The notes below the pieces were generated by a model. The model was not told the origin of the DNA. It searched no databases and saw nothing but the letters and a program-made list of their open reading frames with translations. A stretch of 64,000 nucleotides of DNA from Streptomyces aculeolatus (GTDB lineage Bacteria > Actinomycetota > Actinomycetes > Streptomycetales > Streptomycetaceae), in NCBI RefSeq assembly GCF_020400605.1, contig NZ_JAINRD010000009.1, forward strand, positions 1 to 64,000. The letters are read 5' to 3'. The position numbers and the translations under genes were made by a program. The number at the start of each line of letters is the position of its first letter. The first letter of the stretch is position 1. Positions 31,521 through 40,711 of this stretch are shown one piece after another.

Positions 31521-33568
31521 CGCAGGAACGCTGCCGCCACGCCCGCGTCCACGGGGATGTGCAGCCCGGTCGTGTGGCTCAGCTCGCCGGCCGTCAGCGC
31601 GAACACCGCGTTCGCCACGTGCTCCGGCAGCACCTCCCGCTTCAGCAGCGTCCGCTGCGCGTAGAACTCGCCGAGCTTCTCCTCCGGCACGCCGTACACC
31701 GCCGCCCGCTTGGCGCCCCAGCCGCCGGCGAAGATGCCGGAGCCGCGCACGACGCCGTCGGGGTTGATGCCGTTGACGCGTACGCCCAGCTCGCCCAGCT
31801 CAGCGGCCAGCAGCCGCACCTGGTGCGCCTGGTCGGCCTTGGCCGCCCCGTAGGCGATGTTGTTCGGCCCGGCGAACACGCCGTTCTTCGACGCGATGTA
31901 GACGATGTCGCCGCCCATGCCCTGCGCGGCCAGCACCCGCGCCGCCTCGCGGGAGACGAGGAACGAGCCGCGCGCCATGATGGCGTGCTGGGTGTCCCAG
32001 TCCGCCGCCGTGGTCTCCGCCAGCGGCTTGGAGACCGAGATGCCGGCGTTGTTGACGACGAGGTCCACGCCGCCGTACGCGAGCGCCGCGGCCCGGAACG
32101 CCGCCGCGATCTGCTCCTCGTCGGTGACGTCCACCACCGCCGCGACGGCCCTGTCGGGCCCGCCCAGCTCCGCGGCGACGGCCTCGGCGCCGGCGGCGTC
32201 CCGGTCGGCGACGACGACGCACGCGCCCTCCGCCGCCAGCCGCCGGGCGATGGCCCGCCCGATGCCGGAGCCCGCGCCGGTGACCAGCGCCACCCGGGCC
32301 GCCAGCGGCTTGGGCGGCGGCATCCGGCGCAGCTTGGCCTCCTCCAGCTCCCAGTACTCGATGCGGAACTTCTCCGCCTCGGGGATGGGGGCGTACGACG
32401 AGACGGCCTCGGCGCCGCGCATCACGTTGACGGCGTTGACGTAGAACTCGCCGGCCACCCGGGCGGTCTGCTTGTCCTTGCCGAAGCTGAACATCCCGAC
32501 GCCCGGCACGAGGACGATCGCCGGGTCCGCGCCGCGCATGGGCGGCGAGTCCGGGGCGGCGTGGCGCTCGTAGTAGGCGCGGTAGTCCTCGCGGTACGCG
32601 GCGTGCAGCTCCCCGAGCCGGGCGACGGCCTCGTCCAGCGGCGCGTCCGGCGGCAGGTCGAGGACCAGCGGGCGGACCTTGGTGCGCAGGAAGTGGTCGG
32701 GGCAGGAGGTGCCGAGGGCGGCCAGCCGCGGGTGGGCCTCGCGCGCCAGGAAGTCCAGCACCGCGTCGGAGTCGGTGAAGTGGCCGACCTGCGGCCGGTC
32801 GGCGGACGCCAGCCCGCGGACGGCCGGCGCCAGCGCGGCGGCCCGCGCCCGGCGTTCGGCCTCCGGCAGCGGCCCGTAGCCCTCGACGAGCGGGCCGAAC
32901 GGCTCGGGCCGCCCCTGCTCGGCGAGGAACCGCTCGGCGGTGCGGATGATCTCCAGCGCGTTGCGCTCGCACTCGTCGGAGTCCGCGCCCCACGCCGTGA
33001 TGCCGTGGCCGCCGAGCACCACCCCGATCGCCTCGGGGTGCGCCTCGTACACGGCTGCGATGTCCAGGCCCAGCTGGAAGCCGGGCCGCCGCCACGGCAC
33101 CCACACCACCCGCTCGCCGAAGCACCGCCGGGTCAGCTCCTCGCCGTCCGCGGCGCAGGCCAGGGCGATGCCCGAGTCCGGGTGGAGGTGGTCGACGTGC
33201 GGGGCGCCGACCAGGGCGTGCATGGCGGTGTCGATCGAGGGCGCGGCACCGCCGCGGCCGTGCAGGCAGTAGTCGAACGCGCCCACCATCTCGTCCTCGC
33301 GACCCACCCCCGGGTACGTGCCCGTCAGCGCCCGCAGCCGGTCGAGGCGCAGCACCGCGAGGCCCGCGGCGGTCAGCGTGCCGAGGTCGCCGCCGGAGCC
33401 CTTGACCCACATCAGCTCCACGTCGCCCCCGGTCACCGGGTCGGTCGCGATGCCCTTCGCGGAGGCGTTGCCGCCCGCGTAGTTGGTGTTGCGCGGGTCC
33501 GCCCCCAGCCGGTGCGCCCGCGCGAGCAGGGCGGCCACCGGGTCGTACGCGCCGGGCCCCCCGCTCAC
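31517..33568 (-). CDS. Bifunctional rhamnulose-1-phosphate aldolase / lactaldehyde dehydrogenase
   Basis: 683 residues. Residues of about 1-400 are a class II aldolase domain (Y-A-G-G-N-A-S-A-K-G, then the metal-binding H-V-D-H-L-H-P-D-S). Residues of about 430-683 are a short-chain dehydrogenase with GAGSGIGRAIARRL, N-N-A-G and the Y-G-A-A-K active site. This is the RhaE(W) architecture, which splits rhamnulose-1-phosphate into DHAP and L-lactaldehyde and oxidises the latter to L-lactate. Starts at GTG 33568, overlapping the rhaI stop by 4 nt. A much longer open frame continues upstream through rhaI and the rhamnosidase gene but is not coding. Confidence 0.93.
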   Translation of the reverse strand: MSGGPGAYDPVAALLARAHRLGADPRNTNYAGGNASAKGIATDPVTGGDVELMWVKGSGGDLGTLTAAGLAVLRLDRLRALTGTYPGVGREDEMVGAFDYCLHGRGGAAPSIDTAMHALVGAPHVDHLHPDSGIALACAADGEELTRRCFGERVVWVPWRRPGFQLGLDIAAVYEAHPEAIGVVLGGHGITAWGADSDECERNALEIIRTAERFLAEQGRPEPFGPLVEGYGPLPEAERRARAAALAPAVRGLASADRPQVGHFTDSDAVLDFLAREAHPRLAALGTSCPDHFLRTKVRPLVLDLPPDAPLDEAVARLGELHAAYREDYRAYYERHAAPDSPPMRGADPAIVLVPGVGMFSFGKDKQTARVAGEFYVNAVNVMRGAEAVSSYAPIPEAEKFRIEYWELEEAKLRRMPPPKPLAARVALVTGAGSGIGRAIARRLAAEGACVVVADRDAAGAEAVAAELGGPDRAVAAVVDVTDEEQIAAAFRAAALAYGGVDLVVNNAGISVSKPLAETTAADWDTQHAIMARGSFLVSREAARVLAAQGMGGDIVYIASKNGVFAGPNNIAYGAAKADQAHQVRLLAAELGELGVRVNGINPDGVVRGSGIFAGGWGAKRAAVYGVPEEKLGEFYAQRTLLKREVLPEHVANAVFALTAGELSHTTGLHIPVDAGVAAAFLR

Positions 33569-34722
33569 GCGCCCCACCCGGCCTGCGTGCCGCCGACGCG
33601 CTCCGCGACGATCCGCTCGGCCCACCCCGAGCGCCGGTAGGCGGTCACCGGGTCCGGATCGAGGCCCATCTCCTGGCGCACCTCGGCCAGCAGCGGCCGC
33701 ACGTCGGTGTTGTAGGCGTCCATCAGCACGGCGTTGGCGCCCAGCACGTCGCCCTCGCGCTGCGCGGCGGCCAGCGCGTCGCGGTCGACGAGCAGCGCCT
33801 TGGCGGTGGCCTCCTGGACGTTCATCACCGAGCGGATGATCGCGGGGATCTTCGGCTCGATGTTGTGGCACTGGTCGAGCATGAACGCCACGTCCGGGCC
33901 GAACCCCCCGCCCCGTACGACCTCGTACATGAGGCGGAAGAGCTGGAAGGGGTCGGCCGCGCCGACCATCAGGTCGTCGTCCGCGTAGAAGCGCGAGTTG
34001 AAGTCGAAGCCGCCGAGCTTCCCCTCCCGCAGCAGCACCGCGACGATGAACTCGATGTTCGTGCCCGGCGCGTGGTGCCCGGTGTCCACCACCACCTGCG
34101 CCCGGTCGCCCAGGCGCAGGCAGTGCGCGTACGCCGTGCCCCAGTCCGGCACGTCCATGTGGTAGAACGCCGGCTCGAAGAGCTTGTACTCCAGCAGCAT
34201 CCGCTGCCCCTCGCCGAGGCGCTCGTACACCGCGGCGAGCGCCTCGGCCAGCCGGTCCTGGCGCTCGCGCACGTCGTCCTGGCCGGGGTAGTTGGTGCCG
34301 TCGGAGAACCAGAGCTTCAGGTCCCGCGAGCCCGTGGCGTCCATGATGTCGACGCACTCCATCAGGTGCGCCAGCGCCTTGCGCCGCACCGCCGGGTCCG
34401 GGTGGGTGACCGAGCCCAGCTTGTAGTCGTCGTCCTGGAAGACGTTGGCGTTGATCGCGCCGAGCCGAAGGCCCCGCTCCTTCGCGTAGGCCGCGAGCGC
34501 CGCGTAGCCCTCGGCGCCCTCGACCCGGTCCCAGGGGATGTGCAGCGCGACGACCGGCGCCACGCCGGTGTGCTCGTGCACCCGGGCGGCGTCGTCCAGC
34601 TTCTCCTGGGGCGTGCGCGGCACCCCCGGCTGCGCGAAGACCTTGAAGCGTGTGCCTGAGTTGCCGTACGCCCAGGAGGGTGTCTCTATTGCCTGGGACT
34701 TGAGAGCCGCTTTCACGGTCAT
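33565..34722 (-). CDS. rhaI: L-rhamnose isomerase
   Basis: 385 residues, the actinobacterial/Pseudomonas-type RhaI (TIM barrel, xylose-isomerase-like). Metal and substrate residues expected for the family can be seen in L-L-E-Y-K-L-F-E-P, V-V-V-D-T-G-H-H-A-P, G-G-F-D-F-N-S-R-F and D-Q-C-H-N-I-E-P-K. It converts L-rhamnose to L-rhamnulose in the cytoplasm. It starts at ATG 34722, 45 bp after the rhamnosidase stop, with a GGAAAGG ribosome site. No operator is seen in that gap, so it is probably co-transcribed. Confidence 0.94.
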   Translation of the reverse strand: MTVKAALKSQAIETPSWAYGNSGTRFKVFAQPGVPRTPQEKLDDAARVHEHTGVAPVVALHIPWDRVEGAEGYAALAAYAKERGLRLGAINANVFQDDDYKLGSVTHPDPAVRRKALAHLMECVDIMDATGSRDLKLWFSDGTNYPGQDDVRERQDRLAEALAAVYERLGEGQRMLLEYKLFEPAFYHMDVPDWGTAYAHCLRLGDRAQVVVDTGHHAPGTNIEFIVAVLLREGKLGGFDFNSRFYADDDLMVGAADPFQLFRLMYEVVRGGGFGPDVAFMLDQCHNIEPKIPAIIRSVMNVQEATAKALLVDRDALAAAQREGDVLGANAVLMDAYNTDVRPLLAEVRQEMGLDPDPVTAYRRSGWAERIVAERVGGTQAGWGA

Positions 34723-34767
34723 CGCGAAGCCTTTCCGCGCGGGGTGTCGCTGTCGTGTGGGGTGTGG

Positions 34768-37700
34768 TCAGTTGGCGAAGCGGTGCGTGCCCGCACCCGC
34801 GGCGAAGACGGCGCAGCCGTCCTCCATCCGCAGGAAGCGGGCGCGGCCGTGGGAGACGTCCGCCGCGGACCGGGCCGGGACCCAGACCTCGGCGGTGGTG
34901 TTGAAGGGGAGCGTCACGTCCAGCCGCAGCCGGCCGTCGCTTTCCTGCCAGTCGGTGGTGACCGGGCCGTAGAGCGTGCTGAGCCTGCCGCGCGCCCGGT
35001 CGACCTCGCCGCCGGGGCGGGGCCGGATCAGCAGCTTGCGGAAGCCCGGCTCGGCGGGGGCGATGCCGGTGATGTGGCGGTACATCCACTCGCCGACGCA
35101 GCCGTAGGCGTAGTGGTTGAAGGAGTTCATGCCCGCGTCCTGGAAGGAGCCGTCGGGCTTGATGGAGTCCCAGCGCTCCCACATGGTGGTGGCGCCGTTG
35201 GCGATCTGGTAGCCCCAGCCGGGGAACGTGTTCTGGTGCAGCAGCCGGTACGCGACGTCGGTGTGGCCGGTGGCGGTCAGCACCGGCAGCAGCCGGGGGG
35301 TGCCGAGGAAGCCCGTCGACAGGTGCCAGTCGCGGGCCTCGACGAGCGCGACGAGGCGGTCGGCGGCCGGGCCCCGGGCGTCCTCGGGCAGCAGGTCCAT
35401 GGAGAGCGCCAGGACGTACGCCGTCTGCGTGTCGCCCTTGATCCGGGCGCCGCCCTGGGAGACGTACGCGGCCGTGAACGCCTCGCGGACGGCGCCGAAG
35501 AGCGTGTCGTACGGGGCCGGGTCGCGGCCGAGGACGCGGGCGATGCGGGCGACGAGGTCGGCGCTGTGCGCGAAGTACGCGGTGCCGATGACGTCCTTGG
35601 GGGTCTCGTCCTGCGTGTTGAGCCAGTCGCCGTAGCCGGCGGCCGGGCGCAGGTAGCCGTTGCTGTTGCGCTTCAGGTACTCCAGCCACTCCAGCATCGA
35701 GTCCCACGACTGCTCCAGCACCCGGGTGTCGCCGTACGCCTGGTAGAGCGCCCACGGCACCGTGGTACCGGCGTCGCCCCAGCCGGCGACGCCCTTGCCC
35801 ACGGGGCCGATCCACGGGGCGACGTCGGGGTACGCGCCGTCGGTGTCCTGGTCGTCGCGCAGGTCGTACAGCCACTTGGTGAGGAAGCGCGCGGACTCCA
35901 TCGTGTACGAAGCGGTGGGCGCGAAGACGTTGATGTCGCCGGTCCAGCCGAGGCGTTCGTCGCGGGCCGGGGTGTCGGTGGGCACCGAGAGGAAGTTGCC
36001 GCGCTGGCCCCAGGTGATGTTGGAGTGCAGCTTGTTCAGCGTCGCCACGTTGGTCTCGAAGTCCATCGTGAACGGCGCGGCGGTGTGCATGACCCGGCCG
36101 GTGACCGCGCTCTTCTGCGGCGTGCCGGGGTAGCCGGTGACTTCGACGTAGCGGAAGCCGTGGAAGGTGAACCGCGGCTCGTAGACCTCGCCGCCGTCCG
36201 TGCCGCGCAGGGTGTACGTGTCGGTGGCGCGGGCGGTGCGCAGGTTGGCGGTGTAGAGGGTGCCGTCGGGGTTGAGGACCTCGGCGTGGCGCAGCGTGAC
36301 GACCGTGCCGGCCTCGCCCTCCACCCGCAGCCGGACGGCGCCGACCATGTTCTGGCCGAGGTCGAAGACGAACACCCCGGGCGCGGGCTCGGTGACCTCC
36401 CGCGCCGGCAACTCGCTCTCCACCCGGGTCGGGGCGTCGACCTGCGCGACGACCATCGTGCCGCCGGAGTCGGCGGCCTCGGCGGGCCGCCAGCCGGAGT
36501 CGTCGAAGCCGGGCGCGGTCCAGCCGGGGGTCTCCAGGCGGGCGTCGTGGTCCTCGCCGGCCATCAGGTCCGCGGCCGTGACGGGGCCGCCGGCGCCGCG
36601 CCAGCCGGTGTCCGACAGCACCCGCTCGACGCTGCCGTCGGCGTACGTGACCTCCAACTGCGCCAGCAGCGCGGGGCGTTCGCCGTAGTGGTGCGGGCCG
36701 AACCAGCCGAGGTTGCCCGCGTACCAGCCGGCGGCCAGGTCGACGCCGATGGCGTTGGCGCCGGGCCGCAGCAGTCCGGTGACGTCGTACGTCTGGTACT
36801 GCACCCGCTTGTGGTAGTCGGTCCACCCGGGCGCGAGTACGTCCTCGCCGACCCGGCGGCCGTTGAGGTGCGCCTCGTACAGGCCGAGGGCGGTGGCGTA
36901 CAGCCGCGCGCGGACGATGCGGCGCGTCGGCAGCCGGAACTCGTGCCGCAGCCGGGCGGCGGGCAGGGAGACGGGGACGGCGACCTCGCCCCACGGGCCC
37001 GCGCCCCAGGGGGCGAGGACCTTGGCGGCGGCCCAGGCGGCGTCGTCGAAGTCCGGGGCGGTCCAGCCGGCCGCCGGCTCGGCGTCGGCGGACTTCCAGC
37101 CGGCGTCGGTGACGAGGGTGGTCACGCCGTCGGCGGTGGTGAGTTCGAGGGCGCCCAGCAGCCCGGCGGGGCCGACGGCGCCGTTGGTGGCGGAGACGGC
37201 GACCACCGCGGTGCCGGCGGTGAGCAGGCCGGTGACGTCGACGACGTCGGGGCGGTTCCAGGCGGTGCCGGCGGCGACCTCGGTGCCGTCGACGTACGTG
37301 GTGTGGTTGTCGTCCGCGGCCACCACGAGCCGGGCCCGGGTGACGCCCTCGGGGATGTCGAGCCGGGCGCGGAACCAGCGGGTCTCGGCGGGGGCGCTGG
37401 AGGCGGGGTCGCCCTCGGGGAACCAGATCCACGAAGCGCCGGTGATGTCGGGCGCGTCGGTCGGCAGGTCGGGCGCGGCGATCCACTTCGCCGCCCACTC
37501 CTCGCCGCGCAGCCCGGTCTCCCACCAGGTGGGCTCGCTCCAGTCGGAGGCGGCGCCGTCCTGGTCCCAGACGCGGACCGTCCAGTGGTAGCGGGTACGG
37601 GGCTTCAGCTCCGGCCCGCCGTACGGCACGAGGACCGAGTCGGCGGAGGCGACCTTGCCGCTGTCCCACACGTCGGGGTCGCCCAGCTTGTTCGGGGCGG

Positions 37701-37953
37701 TGGCCACCCGCACCTGGTACGCGCTCTGCGTCCCGCCCGGCGCGCCGTCCGCCACCGGCCAGCTCAGCCGGGGGCGGTCGACGTCCAGGCCGAGGGGCCT
37801 GCTGACGTACTCGGCGGTCGGCAGGGTCACCTCCGCGTCCCGGACCGCACCACTCCCGGCGGCGGTGGCAGCGCGGGCGGCGGGTGCGGCGCCGGTGGCG
37901 GCGGCGGTGCCCAGGGCGGTGGCGGTGCCGAGGAGTGAACGTCTGCTGATCAC
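34768..37953 (-). CDS. Secreted alpha-L-rhamnosidase (GH78), Tat signal
   Basis: 1061 residues. ISRRSLLGTATALG is a twin-arginine signal, so it is exported folded. The N-terminal half holds beta-sandwich modules of GH78 enzymes. The (alpha/alpha)6 catalytic domain begins near residue 560. The conserved stretch D-T-P-A-R-D-E-R-L-G-W-T-G-D contains E666, at the position of the general acid in related Streptomyces GH78 enzymes. The protein should free terminal L-rhamnose from plant glycosides or polysaccharides outside the cell. It is the first gene of the rhamnose-lactate operon with a near-consensus promoter and LacI-type operator. Confidence 0.94.
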   Translation of the reverse strand: MISRRSLLGTATALGTAAATGAAPAARAATAAGSGAVRDAEVTLPTAEYVSRPLGLDVDRPRLSWPVADGAPGGTQSAYQVRVATAPNKLGDPDVWDSGKVASADSVLVPYGGPELKPRTRYHWTVRVWDQDGAASDWSEPTWWETGLRGEEWAAKWIAAPDLPTDAPDITGASWIWFPEGDPASSAPAETRWFRARLDIPEGVTRARLVVAADDNHTTYVDGTEVAAGTAWNRPDVVDVTGLLTAGTAVVAVSATNGAVGPAGLLGALELTTADGVTTLVTDAGWKSADAEPAAGWTAPDFDDAAWAAAKVLAPWGAGPWGEVAVPVSLPAARLRHEFRLPTRRIVRARLYATALGLYEAHLNGRRVGEDVLAPGWTDYHKRVQYQTYDVTGLLRPGANAIGVDLAAGWYAGNLGWFGPHHYGERPALLAQLEVTYADGSVERVLSDTGWRGAGGPVTAADLMAGEDHDARLETPGWTAPGFDDSGWRPAEAADSGGTMVVAQVDAPTRVESELPAREVTEPAPGVFVFDLGQNMVGAVRLRVEGEAGTVVTLRHAEVLNPDGTLYTANLRTARATDTYTLRGTDGGEVYEPRFTFHGFRYVEVTGYPGTPQKSAVTGRVMHTAAPFTMDFETNVATLNKLHSNITWGQRGNFLSVPTDTPARDERLGWTGDINVFAPTASYTMESARFLTKWLYDLRDDQDTDGAYPDVAPWIGPVGKGVAGWGDAGTTVPWALYQAYGDTRVLEQSWDSMLEWLEYLKRNSNGYLRPAAGYGDWLNTQDETPKDVIGTAYFAHSADLVARIARVLGRDPAPYDTLFGAVREAFTAAYVSQGGARIKGDTQTAYVLALSMDLLPEDARGPAADRLVALVEARDWHLSTGFLGTPRLLPVLTATGHTDVAYRLLHQNTFPGWGYQIANGATTMWERWDSIKPDGSFQDAGMNSFNHYAYGCVGEWMYRHITGIAPAEPGFRKLLIRPRPGGEVDRARGRLSTLYGPVTTDWQESDGRLRLDVTLPFNTTAEVWVPARSAADVSHGRARFLRMEDGCAVFAAGAGTHRFAN

Positions 37954-37980
37954 GGGGTCCTCCGGGGGACGGCGCGAGCA

Positions 37981-37992
37981 TGAATCGTTTCA
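37981..37992. promoter_or_regulatory. LacI-type operator at the rhamnosidase promoter
   Basis: TGAATCGTTTCA differs by one base from the palindrome TGAAACGTTTCA typical of LacI-family sites. It lies just downstream of the minus-strand -10 element, at or near the transcription start and 28 bp before the rhamnosidase start codon. The LacI gene at 46189 is the likely binder. Confidence 0.7.
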
Positions 37993-37999
37993 GAGCACG

Positions 38000-38028
38000 A
38001 AGTTAGGGAGGCGGTGAAGCCATGTCAA
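38000..38028 (-). promoter_or_regulatory. Promoter of the rhamnosidase-rhaI-aldolase-rhaB-lutABC operon
   Basis: On the minus strand, TTGACA (complement of 38023-38028) and TAACTT (complement of 38000-38005) are separated by 17 bp. This is a near-consensus vegetative promoter, immediately followed by the LacI-type operator. Confidence 0.75.
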
Positions 38029-38078
38029 GGGCCCGCGAAGAACGTGAGGTTGTCCGGAAACTTTCCATGTCCGACCCA

Positions 38079-38108
38079 TTGACGGGCCTGTTGGGGGAGG
38101 TCTAGCTT
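38079..38108 (+). promoter_or_regulatory. Promoter of the rhamnose ABC importer operon
   Basis: TTGACG (38079-38084) and TAGCTT (38103-38108) are spaced by 18 bp, upstream of the importer genes. The palindrome at 38123-38134 lies just downstream, where a repressor would block transcription. Confidence 0.65.
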
Positions 38109-38122
38109 CCGTGAAAACTCAT

Positions 38123-38134
38123 TGAAACCTTTCA
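38123..38134. promoter_or_regulatory. LacI-type operator at the importer promoter
   Basis: TGAAACCTTTCA has perfect TGAAA/TTTCA arms around a CC centre. It matches the opposite-strand site at 37981-37992 in arms and in placement just downstream of a -10 element. Confidence 0.65.
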
Positions 38135-38162
38135 CGAAATGCCGACCGCAACGGTGCTGACC

Positions 38163-39674
38163 ATGACAGAAGTGCCCGTCCTGGCCGCGCGCGGCCTGAG
38201 CAAGTCCTTCGGGGCCGTACGCGCCCTGCAGGACGTCTCCCTCACGCTGCACGCCGGCGAGGCGCACGCCCTCGCCGGCGAGAACGGCGCGGGGAAGTCC
38301 ACCCTCATCAAGATCCTCGCCGGCGTCCACCGCCCCGACGCGGGCCGACTGCTCCTCGACGACGCCCCGGTGAGCTTCCACGGCCCGGCCGACGCCCGCG
38401 ACGCGGGCATCGCCGTGATCTACCAGGAGCCCACGCTCTTTCCCGACCTGTCCATCGCCGAGAACATCTTCATGGGCCGCCAGCCCCGCCGCACCCTGCG
38501 ACGCATCGACCGCGCCTCGGTCCACGACGCGACCGCCGCGCTCATGCGCCGCCTCGGCGTCGACCTCGGCCCCGACCGCCCGGCGCGCGGCCTGTCCATC
38601 GCCGACCAGCAGATCGTGGAGATCGCCAAGGCGCTGTCGTTCGACGCCCGCGTCCTGATCATGGACGAGCCGACCGCCGCGCTCACCGGCAGCGAGACCG
38701 CCCGTCTCTTCGCCGTCGTCGAGGCGCTGCGCGCCGAGGGCGCCGCCGTGCTGTTCATCTCCCACCGGCTGGAGGAGGTCTTCCGGCTCTGCCGCCGCGT
38801 CACCACGCTGCGCGACGGCCGCTGGATCGCCACCGACGAGGTCGCCGCCCTCACCGAGGACGACCTCGTACGCCGTATGGTCGGCCGCGACCTGGACGAG
38901 CTGTACCCCAAGCAGGACGCCGAACTGGGCGAGACGGCCCTGTCCGTCAGGCGGCTCACCCGCGAAGGCGTCTTCCACGACGTCTCCTTCGACGTCCGCC
39001 GCGGCGAGATCGTCGCCCTCGCCGGACTCGTCGGCGCCGGCCGCAGCGAGGTCGTCCAGGCGGCGTTCGGCGTCGACACCCCCGACGCCGGCGAGGTGCA
39101 CGTGGCCGGCCGCCCGCTGCGCCGCGGCTCGCCGACCGCCGCCATGGACGCGGGCGTCGCCCTCGTTCCCGAGGACCGGCGGCAGCGCGGCCTGGTCATG
39201 GAGATGTCCATCGAGCGCAACATCGGCCTCACCGGACTCGGCAGCCTCGGCTCCGCCGGGCTCGTCAAGCGGACGCTGGAGCGCGGCCGGGCCGCCGACT
39301 GGGCAGCAAAGCTGCGGTTGAAGTACGGACGCCTCACCGACGACGTGGGGGTGCTGTCCGGCGGCAACCAGCAGAAGGTCGTGCTCGCCAAGTGGCTGGC
39401 CACCGAGCCGTCGGTGCTCATCGTGGACGAGCCGACCCGCGGCATCGACGTCGGCACCAAGGCCGAGGTGCACCGGCTGCTCTCCGAACTGGCCGCGGGC
39501 GGGCTGGCCGTCCTCATGGTCTCCTCCGACCTGCCGGAGGTCCTCGGCATGGCCGACCGCGTCCTCGTGATGCACGAGGGCCGGCTCGTCGCCGAGATCC
39601 CGCGGGCCGAGGCCACCGAGGAGTCGGTGATGACGGCGGCGACCGGCCGCGGCGCCAAGGAGGCGGCGGCATGA
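38163..39674 (+). CDS. Rhamnose ABC importer ATP-binding protein (double NBD)
   Basis: 503 residues with two ATPase domains, as in RbsA/RhaT-type proteins. Domain one has GENGAGKST and D-E-P-T-A-A-L. Domain two has the usual degenerate P-loop (G-L-V-G-A-G-R-S-E) and an intact LSGGNQQKVVLAKWL with D-E-P-T-R-G. It drives uptake through the two permeases encoded next. I chose ATG 38163 because M-T-E-V-P-V-L-A begins like homologues. ATG 38139, only 5 bp beyond the operator arm, is an alternative adding eight residues; neither has a good ribosome site. Rhamnose specificity is inferred from the locus. Confidence 0.9.
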   Translation: MTEVPVLAARGLSKSFGAVRALQDVSLTLHAGEAHALAGENGAGKSTLIKILAGVHRPDAGRLLLDDAPVSFHGPADARDAGIAVIYQEPTLFPDLSIAENIFMGRQPRRTLRRIDRASVHDATAALMRRLGVDLGPDRPARGLSIADQQIVEIAKALSFDARVLIMDEPTAALTGSETARLFAVVEALRAEGAAVLFISHRLEEVFRLCRRVTTLRDGRWIATDEVAALTEDDLVRRMVGRDLDELYPKQDAELGETALSVRRLTREGVFHDVSFDVRRGEIVALAGLVGAGRSEVVQAAFGVDTPDAGEVHVAGRPLRRGSPTAAMDAGVALVPEDRRQRGLVMEMSIERNIGLTGLGSLGSAGLVKRTLERGRAADWAAKLRLKYGRLTDDVGVLSGGNQQKVVLAKWLATEPSVLIVDEPTRGIDVGTKAEVHRLLSELAAGGLAVLMVSSDLPEVLGMADRVLVMHEGRLVAEIPRAEATEESVMTAATGRGAKEAAA

Positions 39675-40711
39675 GCGCGACCGTACAGAAGACCGACCCC
39701 GCCCCCGCCGCCGGCGACGAGCGCTCCGCACGCTCGTTTGTCGACCTGGTCTTCCGCGCCCGCGAACTCTCCATCGGCGGCGCCCTCGTCCTGCTGATCC
39801 TGTGCACCTGGATCGCCAACCCCGGCTTCCTCGACGACCAGGGCGTCGAGGACCTGCTGCTCAACTCCTCGATCCTGGTGCTGCTCGCCGTCGGCCAGTC
39901 CGTCGTCGTCATCACCCGCAACATCGACCTGTCGGTCGGCTCCGTCGTCGGCCTGACCGCCTTCGCCTGCGGCGACTTCGTCTCCGGCACCGACCACAGC
40001 GCGTTCGTCGTCGTCCTCCTGGGCATCGCGCTGGGCACCGCGTGCGGACTGGTCAGCGGGCTGCTGGTGAGCTTCGGCAAGGTGCCGGCGCTGGTCGTGA
40101 CCCTCGGCATGCTCTACGTCATCCAGGGCCTGGACTACTGGTGGGCGGGCGGCGAGCAGATCAACGCCGCCAACCTCCCCGACGACGTCCTCTCGCTGGG
40201 CACCGGCGACGTCCTCGGCATCCCGTACCTGCCGCTGATCACCGCCGCCGTCCTCGCCGGCACCGCGTACTACCTGCGCTCCTACACCGGCGGCCGGGAG
40301 CTGTACGCCATCGGCTCCAACCCCGAGGCCGCGCGGCTGGCCGGCATCCCCATCCGCCGCCGCGTACTCGGCGCGTACGCCTTCTCCGGCGCCATCGCCG
40401 GCTTCGCCGGCGCGCTGTGGCTGGCCCGCTTCGGCACCGTCGTCGCGGACGCCGCCAACGGCTGGGAGCTGACCGTCGTCAGCGCCGTCGTCGTCGGCGG
40501 CGTCGCCATCACCGGCGGCGTCGGCTCCGTCTGGGGCGCCGCGCTCGGCGCCGCACTGCTCACCACCATCGGCAGCGCGCTGGTCGTGCTCAAGGTCAGC
40601 TCCTTCTGGCAGCAGGCCATCACCGGCGTGCTGCTGCTCGCCGCCATCACCACCGACCGCATCGTGCAGCGGCGCACCACCAGCGCGCTGCGGAAGAGGA
40701 GGCGGCCGTGA
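39671..40711 (+). CDS. Rhamnose ABC importer permease 1
   Basis: 346-residue polytopic membrane protein of the ribose/rhamnose (BPD_transp_2) family. About eight to ten hydrophobic helices follow a 35-residue cytoplasmic N-terminus. Family features include G-Q-S-V-V-V-I-T-R-N-I-D-L-S-V-G-S near residue 75 and Y-A-I-G-S-N-P-E-A-A-R-L-A-G-I near 215. The ATG at 39671 overlaps the ATPase stop as ATGA. It pairs with the next gene's product to form the channel. Confidence 0.92.
   Translation: MSATVQKTDPAPAAGDERSARSFVDLVFRARELSIGGALVLLILCTWIANPGFLDDQGVEDLLLNSSILVLLAVGQSVVVITRNIDLSVGSVVGLTAFACGDFVSGTDHSAFVVVLLGIALGTACGLVSGLLVSFGKVPALVVTLGMLYVIQGLDYWWAGGEQINAANLPDDVLSLGTGDVLGIPYLPLITAAVLAGTAYYLRSYTGGRELYAIGSNPEAARLAGIPIRRRVLGAYAFSGAIAGFAGALWLARFGTVVADAANGWELTVVSAVVVGGVAITGGVGSVWGAALGAALLTTIGSALVVLKVSSFWQQAITGVLLLAAITTDRIVQRRTTSALRKRRRP

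Noticed and set aside
31517..37981. A 2154-codon open frame on the minus strand extending the aldolase gene across rhaI and the rhamnosidase gene
   Set aside because: Upstream of 33568 it runs out of frame with two clear genes on the same strand, and its translation is Arg/Pro/Gly-rich low-complexity sequence. High GC makes such frames common.
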